From contig CBCXVT010000010.1 in NCBI GenBank assembly GCA_965178635.1, positions 160,109 through 224,108 on the forward strand: DNA of 64,000 nt, given 5' to 3'. The notes under the pieces were generated by a model. It was not told the origin of the DNA, did not search any database, and saw nothing but the letters and a program-made list of their open reading frames with translations. The position numbers and the translations under genes were made by a program. This document shows, in pieces, positions 26,053-34,882 of the stretch. This DNA is from GCA-2733415 sp965178635. Its GTDB lineage: Bacteria > Bacteroidota > Bacteroidia > Flavobacteriales > Flavobacteriaceae. Every line of letters begins with the position of its first letter. Position 1 is the stretch's first letter.

Positions 26053-27597
26053 ATGGAAAACCCCAATATTGTAAAAGGATATCAAGTTGATAAAAGCACG
26101 CTTATCAATTTGGAAAAAGGAAAAATACCGCCACAAGCTACTGATTTAGAAGAGGTTGTGCTTGGGGCAATGATGATTGATAAAAAAGGTGTAGATGATG
26201 TTATTGATATTTTACATCCAGAAGCATTCTATAAACAAGCCAATCAATTTATTTTTGAAGCAATATTTAAGTTGTTTGAAAATTCAGAGCCAGTCGACTT
26301 ATTAACTGTTTCTCAACAACTTAAGAAAGATGAAAGGTTAAACCTTGTTGGAGGAGATTTTTACTTGATTTCTTTAACACAAAAAGTATCGTCTTCTGCT
26401 CATATTGAGTTCCATGCGCGTATCATTTTACAAAAGTTTATTCAACGTAGTTTGATTAAGATTTCAAGTGAAATTATTGAAGATGCCTATGATGAAACTA
26501 AAGATGTTTTTGATTTATTAGATAATGCAGAAGCAAAATTATATGAAGTTACTCAAGGAAACATAAAGAAGTCTTCAGAGTCTGCACAAGACTTAGTATT
26601 ATTAGCTAAGAAAAAAATTGAAGAAATTTCTAATAAAGATGGAACTAGTGGTATTCCTACAGGTTTCAATAAATTGGATGCGTTAACATCTGGTTGGCAA
26701 CCTTCAGATTTAATTATTGTAGCTGCAAGACCTGGTATGGGTAAAACAGCATTAACCTTAACAATGGCAAGAAATATTGCTGTTGACGCAAATAAAGCTG
26801 TTGCATTTTTCTCATTAGAGATGTCATCTGTACAGTTAATTACGCGTTTAATTTCATCTGAAACAGGATTGTCTTCAGAGAAATTAAGAACAGGTAAGTT
26901 AGAAAAGCACGAATGGGAGCAATTAAATGTAAAAGTTAAAAATTTAGAAAAAGCCCCTTTATTTATTGATGATACACCATCATTATCAATATTTGATTTA
27001 CGTGCGAAAGCGAGACGTTTAGCATCTCAGCATGATATTAAAATTATTATGATTGATTACTTGCAGTTAATGACAGCAGGTGGAAGTCAAAAAGGAGGAA
27101 ATAGAGAACAAGAAATATCAACAATTTCAAGAAACTTAAAAGCATTAGCAAAAGAACTTGAAATACCAGTAATTGCTTTATCTCAGTTGTCACGTGCCGT
27201 TGAATCCAGAGGAGGAAGTAAAAGACCTTTACTATCAGATTTAAGGGAATCTGGAGCAATTGAGCAAGATGCGGATATTGTATCATTCATTTACCGTCCT
27301 GAATATTATAAAATTGATGAGTGGGATGATGATGAGCGTTCACCAACTGAAGGACAAGGAGAATTCATTATCGCAAAACACAGAAATGGTGGTTTGGATA
27401 ATATCCGATTGAAATTTATCGGTCACCTTGGTAAGTTTGATAATTTAGATGATTTTAGCACGCCATTCGAAATGCAATCATCAATGAATTCTGAAGATAA
27501 TCCATTTTCAACAGGTGCTTTACCTAGCCCAGAAGATGCCTTTGGAAGTTCAATGAATGCAAACCAAGGGTTTAATGACGATGAAGTCCCTTTTTAA
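26053..27597 (+). CDS. dnaB: Replicative DNA helicase DnaB
   Basis: The 514-residue helicase has the N-terminal domain (PPQATDLEEVVLGAMMIDKKG), the linker, and the RecA-like core with Walker A ARPGMGKTALTL near residue 225. Walker B IIMIDYLQLMTAGG and the C-terminal SDLRESGAIEQDADIV also mark DnaB. The acidic, Asn-rich tail ending FNDDEVPF is usual in Bacteroidota. It unwinds DNA at the fork and works with DnaG. There is no intein. It is a single-gene unit, flanked by terminators on both sides. Confidence 0.97.
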   Translation: MENPNIVKGYQVDKSTLINLEKGKIPPQATDLEEVVLGAMMIDKKGVDDVIDILHPEAFYKQANQFIFEAIFKLFENSEPVDLLTVSQQLKKDERLNLVGGDFYLISLTQKVSSSAHIEFHARIILQKFIQRSLIKISSEIIEDAYDETKDVFDLLDNAEAKLYEVTQGNIKKSSESAQDLVLLAKKKIEEISNKDGTSGIPTGFNKLDALTSGWQPSDLIIVAARPGMGKTALTLTMARNIAVDANKAVAFFSLEMSSVQLITRLISSETGLSSEKLRTGKLEKHEWEQLNVKVKNLEKAPLFIDDTPSLSIFDLRAKARRLASQHDIKIIMIDYLQLMTAGGSQKGGNREQEISTISRNLKALAKELEIPVIALSQLSRAVESRGGSKRPLLSDLRESGAIEQDADIVSFIYRPEYYKIDEWDDDERSPTEGQGEFIIAKHRNGGLDNIRLKFIGHLGKFDNLDDFSTPFEMQSSMNSEDNPFSTGALPSPEDAFGSSMNANQGFNDDEVPF

Positions 27598-27620
27598 AAC
27601 ATTAAGTCATAGTTAATCGT

Positions 27621-27660
27621 AAAGTCTCAATTATAGTTTAATCTGTATTGAGACTTTTTT
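27621..27660 (+). terminator. Intrinsic terminator after dnaB
   Basis: AAAGTCTCAAT (27621-27631) pairs with ATTGAGACTTT (27647-27657) and a T-run follows. Confidence 0.88.
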
Positions 27661-27706
27661 ATGTCATATGATTATTGGCTAAGTAATTTTGTTTATCTTT
27701 TCTCAC

Positions 27707-28966
27707 ATGAAAAAGCACATCATTTTCTTATTGTTTTTAATGTATTCATTGCATGGTTTTGCATCTTATATTCTAATCCCTATGGATGAGGATAGCCAGA
27801 AAAACCATTTGAAAGCATATGGTGTGACCTATTGGGTTTTAGAGCATCAATTAAAAGCAAAATGGTTGTTAAACTACCGAGGTGGTTCGTTTTTAATTTC
27901 AGATACAGAAAAACTACGTAAGGAGTGTATAATTAGAGGAGTGTCATTTGAAATTTTATCAAACTTAAAAGCAGAACAAATTTTAAAAGATATTAGTAGC
28001 CCTTCAGTTAATCAAGAAGCTGTAGTTTTAGAAAAAGCACCTAGGATTGCTGTTTATGCACCAAATACCAATCAACCTTGGGATGATGCGGTTACTATGG
28101 CACTAACGTATGCTGAAATTCCGTATGAAAAAATATATGATACTGAAGTGTTGAATGATGCATTGGTTTTATATGATTGGCTGCATTTGCATCATGAAGA
28201 TTTTACGGGGCAATATGGTAAATTTTATAGAAGTTTTAAAGCGGCACCTTGGTATATCGAAAACAAGAGAAATGCAGAAAAATTAGCACAAGCTCTTGGC
28301 TATGAAAAAGTATCTGAAGAAAAAAGAGCAGTAGCTTTAAAGATAAGAGATTTTGTTGTTGGTGGCGGATTTATGTTTGCTATGTGTAGTGCAACGGATA
28401 GTTTTGATATTGCGCTTTCTGCAACACAAACAGATATATGTGAACCTATGTTTGATGGTGATCCGAGTGCTTCAAATTATCAAAGTAAATTAGATTACAA
28501 CAACACATTTGCTTTTACAGATTTTAAATTGGAACGAAACCCTAATGTGTATGAGTTTTCAAGTATCGACATGACTACCAAACGAAAGGTCAAAAAAGAG
28601 CTCGATTACTTTTCTTTAATGGAGTTTTCTGCAAAATGGGATCCTATTCCTACAATGTTATGCCAGAACCATACACAGTTAATAAAAGGCTTTATGGGGC
28701 AAACCACATCGTTTAATTCTCAAGAAATTAAAGCTAATGTTTTAGTTATGGGAAAAAATAAAACTAACTCAGAAGCTAAATACATCCATGGTATTAAAGG
28801 TAAAGGCTTCTTTACGTTTTATGGTGGTCATGATCCTGAAGATTATCAACATAGAGTAGGTGATGCTAAAACGGAGTTAGAATTGCATCCAACATCACCT
28901 GGATATCGCTTAATATTGAATAATGTATTGTTTCCTGCTGCTAAAAAGAAAAAGCAGAAGACTTGA
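27707..28966 (+). CDS. Secreted glutamine-amidotransferase-fold protein (often named asparagine synthetase B)
   Basis: From the ATG at 27707 the product is 419 residues and begins MKKHIIFLLFLMYSLHGFAS, a signal peptide. The motif YILIPMDEDSQKNHLKAYGVTYW follows at the mature N-terminus. The middle (APRIAVYAPNTNQPWDDAVTMAL, then FVVGGGFMFAMCSATDSFD) looks like the nucleophile elbow of a class I amidotransferase-like fold, with Cys in MCSATD and a later His in FTFYGGHDPEDYQH. Close relatives are commonly named asparagine synthetase B. It has none of that enzyme's features: no N-terminal catalytic Cys and no ATP-binding synthetase domain. It is more likely a periplasmic hydrolase or binding protein of unknown substrate. 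Confidence 0.75.
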   Translation: MKKHIIFLLFLMYSLHGFASYILIPMDEDSQKNHLKAYGVTYWVLEHQLKAKWLLNYRGGSFLISDTEKLRKECIIRGVSFEILSNLKAEQILKDISSPSVNQEAVVLEKAPRIAVYAPNTNQPWDDAVTMALTYAEIPYEKIYDTEVLNDALVLYDWLHLHHEDFTGQYGKFYRSFKAAPWYIENKRNAEKLAQALGYEKVSEEKRAVALKIRDFVVGGGFMFAMCSATDSFDIALSATQTDICEPMFDGDPSASNYQSKLDYNNTFAFTDFKLERNPNVYEFSSIDMTTKRKVKKELDYFSLMEFSAKWDPIPTMLCQNHTQLIKGFMGQTTSFNSQEIKANVLVMGKNKTNSEAKYIHGIKGKGFFTFYGGHDPEDYQHRVGDAKTELELHPTSPGYRLILNNVLFPAAKKKKQKT

Positions 28967-29071
28967 TTGTTAGTGAAGTAAGTTTCAGAGAGTCAATTAT
29001 ATTTCATATATTTATATATTGCTTGATACATAGGTAGTCCCAAAGCCTTTGTTTTACATCATAAAATTATT

Positions 29072-30262
29072 ATGGCTAAAACAATTACAAAAAGGAATAA
29101 ATTTGGACGAACAACTGTCTTAACACTTAAGGTATTATGTACACTTTCTATTAGTACTCTTCTTTTTTCATTATTTTGTTATTTTCAACTAAATATTAGA
29201 GGCGTAATTTTTATCAGCTTATTTGCTTTTACAGTTTTAAATGGAGTGAATATTCTTATTTTTTACTTACATAAAAATATTATCCCTACATATATTTTAT
29301 CATCCATATTAGGGTATTTTACATTGCTTTCCATTTGTTGTTTTAGCAATGGAATTAATAGTCCGGCGATGTCTTTTTTTGTATTACTTATTTTTTTCGG
29401 GTATTTAATTAAGAAAGAACACGGTCATTTTTGGTTAGTCGTTATTTTACTGACAGTTCTTGTGTTTTATCTTTTTAAAGTATTTGAATTTAATTTGAAA
29501 AATGAAATAAATAATATTAATGCTGCAGAGTTTAATTTATTATTTCTATTATTCTTAATTGTTTTATTAGGCGGTGTTTTTGGAAGAATGATGAATAATA
29601 CAAATTATAAAATTAAAAAAGCTAAGCAAGAAATTGTTAAGAATAATGAAGAGAAATCAGTCATGTTAAAAGAGATTCATCATAGGGTAAAAAACAATTT
29701 GCAAGTGGTAAATAGTTTGTTACGTATGCAGTCAAGAAATATGGTTGACACAAATGTTAAAGAGGTGTTTAAGTCTGCACAAAACAGAGTAATAACTATG
29801 GCGAGATTACATGAAAATATTTATCAAGCTAAAGACTTAAAAAACATTAATATAACAAGGTATTTTAAAGAACTGATTAGAGATTTAATTAAGAACAATA
29901 CTATTGATAAAAAAATTTCATTACAGCTTCATATACCACATATAGAGATGTCTATTGATACTTTATTACCTGTAAGCTTAATTATTAATGAAATTGTGTC
30001 TAACTCATTAAAACACGCGTTTAATGATTCTGTTAAAGGAGAAATTAGAATTGAATTAGTTGAGTTAGAGGAAAGTCAATGTAGATTAACCGTTTGTGAC
30101 AATGGCTGTGCCTCTGATATAGATATATTATCCGATAGCCTAAATTCTACTGGAGTCACTTTAATAAAAACTTTAACTCGACAACTTAACGGGCATATAA
30201 AGGTTTTGACTTTACCTCAAGGTACCGGTTATGAAATATATTTTTCAAATAGTATCACTTAA
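29072..30262 (+). CDS. Membrane sensor histidine kinase, HisKA_2 type (first of a tandem pair)
   Basis: The 396-residue protein has about six transmembrane helices in residues 15-175 with no recognised ligand domain. A short coiled linker (KIKKAKQEIVKNNEEKSVMLKE) precedes the phospho-acceptor IHHRVKNNLQVVNSLLRMQSR, the HisKA_2 signature. The ATPase domain has the N-box INEIVSNSLKHAF and a G1 box VCDNGCASD that keeps the first Gly but lacks the second. No response regulator is adjacent. The next gene is a clear paralogue, so the pair arose by duplication. Confidence 0.9.
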   Translation: MAKTITKRNKFGRTTVLTLKVLCTLSISTLLFSLFCYFQLNIRGVIFISLFAFTVLNGVNILIFYLHKNIIPTYILSSILGYFTLLSICCFSNGINSPAMSFFVLLIFFGYLIKKEHGHFWLVVILLTVLVFYLFKVFEFNLKNEINNINAAEFNLLFLLFLIVLLGGVFGRMMNNTNYKIKKAKQEIVKNNEEKSVMLKEIHHRVKNNLQVVNSLLRMQSRNMVDTNVKEVFKSAQNRVITMARLHENIYQAKDLKNINITRYFKELIRDLIKNNTIDKKISLQLHIPHIEMSIDTLLPVSLIINEIVSNSLKHAFNDSVKGEIRIELVELEESQCRLTVCDNGCASDIDILSDSLNSTGVTLIKTLTRQLNGHIKVLTLPQGTGYEIYFSNSIT

Positions 30263-30267
30263 ACAAA

Positions 30268-30298
30268 TTGCTTTCTTGCGACAATTTCATTATCTTTA
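30268..30298 (+). promoter_or_regulatory. Probable promoter of the second histidine kinase
   Basis: TTG at 30268-30270 and TATCTTTA at 30291-30298 are 20 bp apart. The last base of the -7 box departs from TAnnTTTG. It suggests that the second kinase can be transcribed separately. Confidence 0.5.
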
Positions 30299-30359
30299 GT
30301 AAAAAGCTTATGTCAATGTGTTTAAATGATGTGTCCAATACATCTAATCGCGTGATAAT

Positions 30360-31544
30360 ATGTCTGGATTTCTTTTTTTAAAGCGTCATTACGGTAAAAA
30401 AACGATGTTAATGATTAATGTATCATTAGCATGTTCTCTTTTAACTTTAATTTACGCTATACTTTGCTACTATGTTTTGAATATTCAAGGCATAATTTTT
30501 TATGCACTCTTACTTTATGCTATTACTAATTTCTTAAATATAGTATTGTTTTTTAAACATGAAAAATTAGAATTAGCCTATAACATAATGTCAGTTTTAG
30601 CTTTTTTAGTTAGTTATATCACATGTTTGTTTAGTGGAGGAGTAGATAGTCCGTTTTCATCATTTTTAGTTTTAATCATCTTCTCAGGATATGCTACAAA
30701 TATGTTTTATGGTGATTTATGGTTGATTATAGTTTCAATAGCTGTCATCTCACTATTCATAATAAATAGATCTGATTATAGATTACATAATTATGTTACG
30801 GAACAATCAAAAGACGGCTTTAATTTCTTTTTCTTAATGTTTCTAATTATTCTTTTAGGAGGGGTTTTTGGGCGGTTAATGAGTAAAAATAATGCGCTTG
30901 TTCATAAATCAAAAAAGGAAATAGCTAGGAAAAATGAGGAGAAAACAGTAATGCTAAAAGAAATTCATCATCGCGTAAAAAATAATCTGCAAGTAGTCAA
31001 TAGCTTATTACGTATTCAATCTCGTGGAATTGAAGATGAAAATGTAAAACTCATGTTTAAATTAACTCAGAATAGAGTAGTCGCTATGGCTCGATTACAT
31101 GAAAAAATATACAATACTAAAGACATGGTCTACATTGACGTAAAAGACCATTTTAAATTACTTATCAGAGATTTAATTCATAGTTACAATATTGGTAACA
31201 ATATTATTTCTAATTTTAAAATTTCACCCGTTAAAATGTCTATTGATACATTATTGCCACTAAGTTTAATCATTAATGAATTAGTGACAAATTCATTGAA
31301 GAACAATTTTAATAGTGTTAAAATAAAAGAAATAACTATAAAACTAAGAGTTCTTAATGAAGGCAAGTTTGAATTAACTGTTGAAGATAATTGTGTTGAT
31401 GTTCATAATTCTGTTTTGTCTGAATTGACTAATACAACAGGTGCTAGACTAATCAAAACATTTGTCAGGCAATTGAATGGTAAAATAGAGGATTTATCAA
31501 ATGATTCAGGGGCAAGTTTTAAAATACTATTTTATAGTTTATAA
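30360..31544 (+). CDS. Membrane sensor histidine kinase paralogue with degraded ATP lid
   Basis: The 394-residue paralogue has the same layout: six transmembrane helices, the linker KSKKEIARKNEEKTVMLKE, and the phospho-acceptor IHHRVKNNLQVVNSLLRIQSR. The N-box INELVTNSLKNNF is recognisable, but the G1 box reads VEDNCVDVH, with both glycines of DNGxG lost, while TTGARLIKTF keeps part of G2. ATP binding may be weak or absent, so it could act as a partner or receiver of phosphate in a heterodimer with the first kinase. The 97-bp gap between them holds its own promoter-like box. Confidence 0.88.
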   Translation: MSGFLFLKRHYGKKTMLMINVSLACSLLTLIYAILCYYVLNIQGIIFYALLLYAITNFLNIVLFFKHEKLELAYNIMSVLAFLVSYITCLFSGGVDSPFSSFLVLIIFSGYATNMFYGDLWLIIVSIAVISLFIINRSDYRLHNYVTEQSKDGFNFFFLMFLIILLGGVFGRLMSKNNALVHKSKKEIARKNEEKTVMLKEIHHRVKNNLQVVNSLLRIQSRGIEDENVKLMFKLTQNRVVAMARLHEKIYNTKDMVYIDVKDHFKLLIRDLIHSYNIGNNIISNFKISPVKMSIDTLLPLSLIINELVTNSLKNNFNSVKIKEITIKLRVLNEGKFELTVEDNCVDVHNSVLSELTNTTGARLIKTFVRQLNGKIEDLSNDSGASFKILFYSL

Positions 31545-31573
31545 AAAAAGCCACTCAAATAGAGTGGCTTTTT
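31545..31573. terminator. Bidirectional terminator between the kinase pair and rplT
   Basis: AAAAAGCCACTC pairs with GAGTGGCTTTTT around a 5-nt loop. Runs of A and T on both sides let it stop both the plus-strand kinase unit and the minus-strand ribosomal operon. Confidence 0.88.
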
Positions 31574-31595
31574 AAGCGAGATATGTTGTTAAACG

Positions 31596-31940
31596 TTATT
31601 TTACTTTTTCAACAATTGCTTTAAAAGCAGCTGGGTTGTTCATCGCTAAATCAGCTAAAACCTTACGGTTTAACTCAATGTTATTAGCTTTTACTTTTCC
31701 CATAAATACAGAGTAAGACATACCATGTTGTCTTGCACCTGCATTAATACGTTGTATCCAAAGTGCACGGAAAGTTCTTTTCTTATTTCTACGGTCTCTA
31801 TAAGCATAACTCATAGCTTTGTCAACCGCATTTTTAGCAACTGTCCAAACGTTCTTTCTTCTACCAAAGTATCCTTTGGCTTGCTTCAATACTTTTTTTC
31901 TTCTGGCTCTACGAGCAACAGCGTTTACTGATCTTGGCAT
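31596..31940 (-). CDS. rplT: 50S ribosomal protein L20
   Basis: The 114-residue protein has the canonical sequence MPRSVNAVARRARRKKVLKQAKGYFGRRK and RTFRALWIQRINAGARQHGMSYSVFM. It binds 23S rRNA early in assembly and in several bacteria represses its own operon. It is the last gene of thrS-infC-rpmI-rplT. A 112-bp spacer separates it from rpmI, much longer than the other gaps in the operon. Confidence 0.98.
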   Translation of the reverse strand: MPRSVNAVARRARRKKVLKQAKGYFGRRKNVWTVAKNAVDKAMSYAYRDRRNKKRTFRALWIQRINAGARQHGMSYSVFMGKVKANNIELNRKVLADLAMNNPAAFKAIVEKVK

Positions 31941-32052
31941 AATTTTAATTTGTTTTTGTAGCAGGCGGTCATTACGTTGACACTTTCAAGCCTAACTCCA
32001 GGGTTATTAATTTATTTTAACCAGCTTATAAAAATTACAAGCTACAAAACAA

Positions 32053-32250
32053 TTACTTTAAACGTAATTGAGTTTTGATGCTATGAACATCATTTTTGTG
32101 CACTAATGCATCATGTGTTAAAGCTAACTTACGCTTTTTAGACTTCTTTGTTAAGATGTGACTTTTAAAGGCGTGTTTTCTCTTTAATTTTCCAGAACCA
32201 GTAACTTTAAAACGTTTCTTGGCACTAGATTTGGTTTTCATTTTAGGCAT
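32053..32250 (-). CDS. rpmI: 50S ribosomal protein L35
   Basis: The 65-residue basic protein begins MPKMKTKSSAKKRFKVTGSGKLKRKHAFKSHIL, the L35 signature. It lies in its usual place between infC and rplT. The C-terminus (VHSIKTQLRLK) is normal for Bacteroidota. Confidence 0.98.
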   Translation of the reverse strand: MPKMKTKSSAKKRFKVTGSGKLKRKHAFKSHILTKKSKKRKLALTHDALVHKNDVHSIKTQLRLK

Positions 32251-32303
32251 AATTCCTAAGGTTTTAATTATCTCGCTTTATTTTAATCAGCCTTTTACGA
32301 CCG

Positions 32304-32858
32304 CTATTTTTTCTTTGGTGATAAGAACATTGTCATTCGCTTTCCTTCAAGCTTTGGCATTTGTTCTACCTTTCCGTATTCTTCTAATTCTTGAGCTAGT
32401 CTTAGCAATAAAATCTGCCCTTGATCTTTATAGATAATAGATCGTCCTTTAAAAAATACATAAGCTTTTAATTTAGCGCCTTCTCCAAGGAACTTAATAG
32501 CATGCTTCTTTTTAAATTCATAATCATGATCATCTGTTTGAGGACCAAAACGAATTTCCTTAATAACAACTTTCGTTGCCTTTGCTTTAAGAACTTTTTC
32601 ACGTTTTTTCTGCTCGTAAAGGAATTTTTTATATTCCATTATTTTACAAACAGGTGGGTCTGCTTTAGGAGAAATCTCTACTAAATCTAATTCTAATTCG
32701 TTAGCTAATTCTAATGCTTTTTTTGTTGGATACACTCCAACTTCTACATTTTCACCAACTAATCTAACCTCAGGAACTCGGATACGCTCATTAATTCTGT
32801 GCGGATCTTGCTTGATTTCCCTTATCGGTCTTCTCGATTTTCTTCTACGTATTGCTAT
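32304..32858 (-). CDS. infC: Translation initiation factor IF-3 with an ATA start codon
   Basis: IF-3 blocks premature subunit joining and checks the start codon. The conserved N-domain reads HRINERIRVPEVRLVGENVEVGVYP, then the linker EYKKFLYEQKKREKVLKAKATK and the C-domain KEIRFGPQTDDHDYEFKKKHA. A GTG at 32735 would cut away the whole N-domain beginning. Upstream of it there is no ATG, GTG or TTG before an in-frame TGA at 32862-32864. The frame reads ATA GCA ATA CGT AGA AGA, matching the family N-terminus MAIRRR. I therefore place the start at the ATA at 32856-32858, giving 184 residues. This parallels the AUU start of infC in Escherichia coli, which makes the gene self-regulating. It follows thrS by 16 bp. 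Confidence 0.85.
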   Translation of the reverse strand: MAIRRRKSRRPIREIKQDPHRINERIRVPEVRLVGENVEVGVYPTKKALELANELELDLVEISPKADPPVCKIMEYKKFLYEQKKREKVLKAKATKVVIKEIRFGPQTDDHDYEFKKKHAIKFLGEGAKLKAYVFFKGRSIIYKDQGQILLLRLAQELEEYGKVEQMPKLEGKRMTMFLSPKKK

Positions 32859-32874
32859 GACTCAAAAATTTTAA

Positions 32875-34821
32875 TTAAACTATAAATTCTTTTAATGTAC
32901 TCTTTATTTCTGTATTGATCAATTTTGAGAAGTCTTCTATTGTAATACTTCCTAAATCTTCACCACCATGTTTTCTTACAGAGATCGTGCCATTTTCAGC
33001 TTCTTGCTCTCCAATAATCAACATATATGGTGTTTTGTTAACTTCTGCATCGCGAATTTTCTTACCCATTGTTTCACTTCGATAGTCCACGAGGGCGCGA
33101 ATTTCGTTATTTTCTAGTGAATTTAAAACTTTTTGAGCATATATTTCATATTTTTCGCTAATAGATAATATAATTGCCTGTTCTGGCATTAACCATAATG
33201 GGAAGTTACCTCCCGTGTGTTCTAGTAAAATTGCGATAAAACGTTCCATACTTCCAAAAGGAGCACGATGAATCATTATTGGTCTGTGCAACTCATTATC
33301 TGAACCTTTGTATGTTAAATCAAAACGCTCTGGTAAGTTATAATCTACTTGAATCGTACCTAATTGCCATGTCCTGCCTAAGGCATCTTTAACCATAAAG
33401 TCTAATTTAGGTCCGTAAAAAGCAGCCTCTCCTTCTTCAATTACGTAATTTAAACCTTTGTCTTTAGCAGCACTAATAATGGCGTTTTCTGCTTTTTCCC
33501 AGTTTTCTGTAGATCCGATATATTTATCTGGATTTTCCATATCTCTAACAGAAACCTGAGCAGTAAAGTTTTCAAATCCTAATGATCCGAATACATATAG
33601 TACCAAATCAATAACATTTTTAAATTCCTGATCTAACTGATCTGGTGTACAGAAAATATGTGCATCATCTTGAGTAAACCCTCTAACTCGCGTTAAGCCG
33701 TGTAGTTCACCACTTTGCTCGTATCTGTATACTGTACCAAATTCTGCGTAACGTTTTGGTAATTCTTTATAGCTAAATGGTTTTGTGTTATAAACTTCAC
33801 AGTGATGTGGACAATTCATTGGTTTTAATAAAAACTCTTCATCATCTTTAGGAGTTGTTATTGGCTGAAAACTATCAGCACCATATTTTTCATAATGCCC
33901 TGAAGTTTCATATAATTCTTTTTGCCCAATATGTGGGGTCATGACCATCTCATAGCCTGCTTTCTTTTGAGCTTTCTTTAAGAAATTCTCTAAACGCTCA
34001 CGTAAAGCAGCTCCTTTTGGTAACCATAACGGTAAACCTTGTCCTACTTTTTTAGAAAAGGTAAATAACTCTAATTCTTTACCAAGTTTTCTGTGGTCAC
34101 GTTTTTTAGCTTCCTCCAATAACTCTAGGTGTTCTTTTAATTCTTTTTGTTTAGGAAAAGATATACCGTATAAACGTGTTAATTGCTTATTCTTTTCGTC
34201 ACCTCTCCAGTAAGCACCAGCAAGGCTTAGTATTTTAACCGCTTTTACAATTCCGGTATTAGGAATATGTCCACCTCTACATAAATCAGTAAATGTATCA
34301 TGGTCACAGAATGTAATTGTTCCATCTTCAAGGTTCTCAATTAATTCAACCTTATACGTATTGTTTAATGATTTATAATACGCTAAAGCTTCGTCCTTTG
34401 TAGTAGAACGCATTTTATAGTCGTGTTTACCACGAGCAATTTCTAACATTCTAGCTTCAATCTTCGGGAAATCTTTATCAGTTAATGTGTCTTCTCCAAA
34501 ATCGATGTCATAATAAAACCCACGTTCAATAGATGGTCCGATTGTTAATATGGCATTCGGGTATAAATCCTTTACAGCTTGCGCCATAATATGTGATGTA
34601 GAATGCCAAAACGCTTGTTTCCCGTTATCGTCTTTCCAGGTATATAAAACTAAATCACCATTTGTGGTTAATGGGGTAGTGGTTTCAATGGTTTCGGTGT
34701 TAAATTGTGCAGAAATAACATTTCTGGCAAACCCTTCGCTAATGTTTTTAGCAACTTCCATTGGAGTGATGCCACTCTCAAATTCTCTAATACTACCGTC
34801 TGGTAATGTAATTTGAATCAT
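32875..34821 (-). CDS. thrS: Threonyl-tRNA synthetase
   Basis: The 648-residue class II synthetase (from the ATG at 34821, MIQITLPDGSIREFESG) has the TGS domain, then the editing domain with HSTSHIMAQAVKDLYP and the conserved C..H region CRGGHIPNTG. The catalytic core carries zinc ligands in LKPMNCPHHCEVY, the motif 2 arginine region TVYRYEQSGELHGLTRVRGF and motif 3 HRAPFGSMERFIAILLEHTGG. The anticodon-binding domain is intact. An in-frame ATG at 34836 would add MKTKF and is less likely. A promoter lies just upstream, so thrS leads the thrS-infC-rpmI-rplT operon. Confidence 0.97.
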   Translation of the reverse strand: MIQITLPDGSIREFESGITPMEVAKNISEGFARNVISAQFNTETIETTTPLTTNGDLVLYTWKDDNGKQAFWHSTSHIMAQAVKDLYPNAILTIGPSIERGFYYDIDFGEDTLTDKDFPKIEARMLEIARGKHDYKMRSTTKDEALAYYKSLNNTYKVELIENLEDGTITFCDHDTFTDLCRGGHIPNTGIVKAVKILSLAGAYWRGDEKNKQLTRLYGISFPKQKELKEHLELLEEAKKRDHRKLGKELELFTFSKKVGQGLPLWLPKGAALRERLENFLKKAQKKAGYEMVMTPHIGQKELYETSGHYEKYGADSFQPITTPKDDEEFLLKPMNCPHHCEVYNTKPFSYKELPKRYAEFGTVYRYEQSGELHGLTRVRGFTQDDAHIFCTPDQLDQEFKNVIDLVLYVFGSLGFENFTAQVSVRDMENPDKYIGSTENWEKAENAIISAAKDKGLNYVIEEGEAAFYGPKLDFMVKDALGRTWQLGTIQVDYNLPERFDLTYKGSDNELHRPIMIHRAPFGSMERFIAILLEHTGGNFPLWLMPEQAIILSISEKYEIYAQKVLNSLENNEIRALVDYRSETMGKKIRDAEVNKTPYMLIIGEQEAENGTISVRKHGGEDLGSITIEDFSKLINTEIKSTLKEFIV

Positions 34822-34851
34822 AAATTTAGTTTTCAAAAATTAAATAATTTA

Positions 34852-34882
34852 CAAAGATAGAATCTCTATTTTACTCTTACAA
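34852..34882 (-). promoter_or_regulatory. Promoter of the thrS-infC-rpmI-rplT operon
   Basis: On the minus strand, TTG (34882-34880) and TATCTTTG (34859-34852) are 20 bp apart, a good Bacteroidota promoter. The 5' leader would be only about 25 nt long, too short for a T-box or other attenuator. Confidence 0.75.

Noticed and set aside
32304..32735. IF-3 starting at the GTG at 32735
   Set aside because: This would remove the conserved start of the N-domain, which is encoded without interruption upstream.
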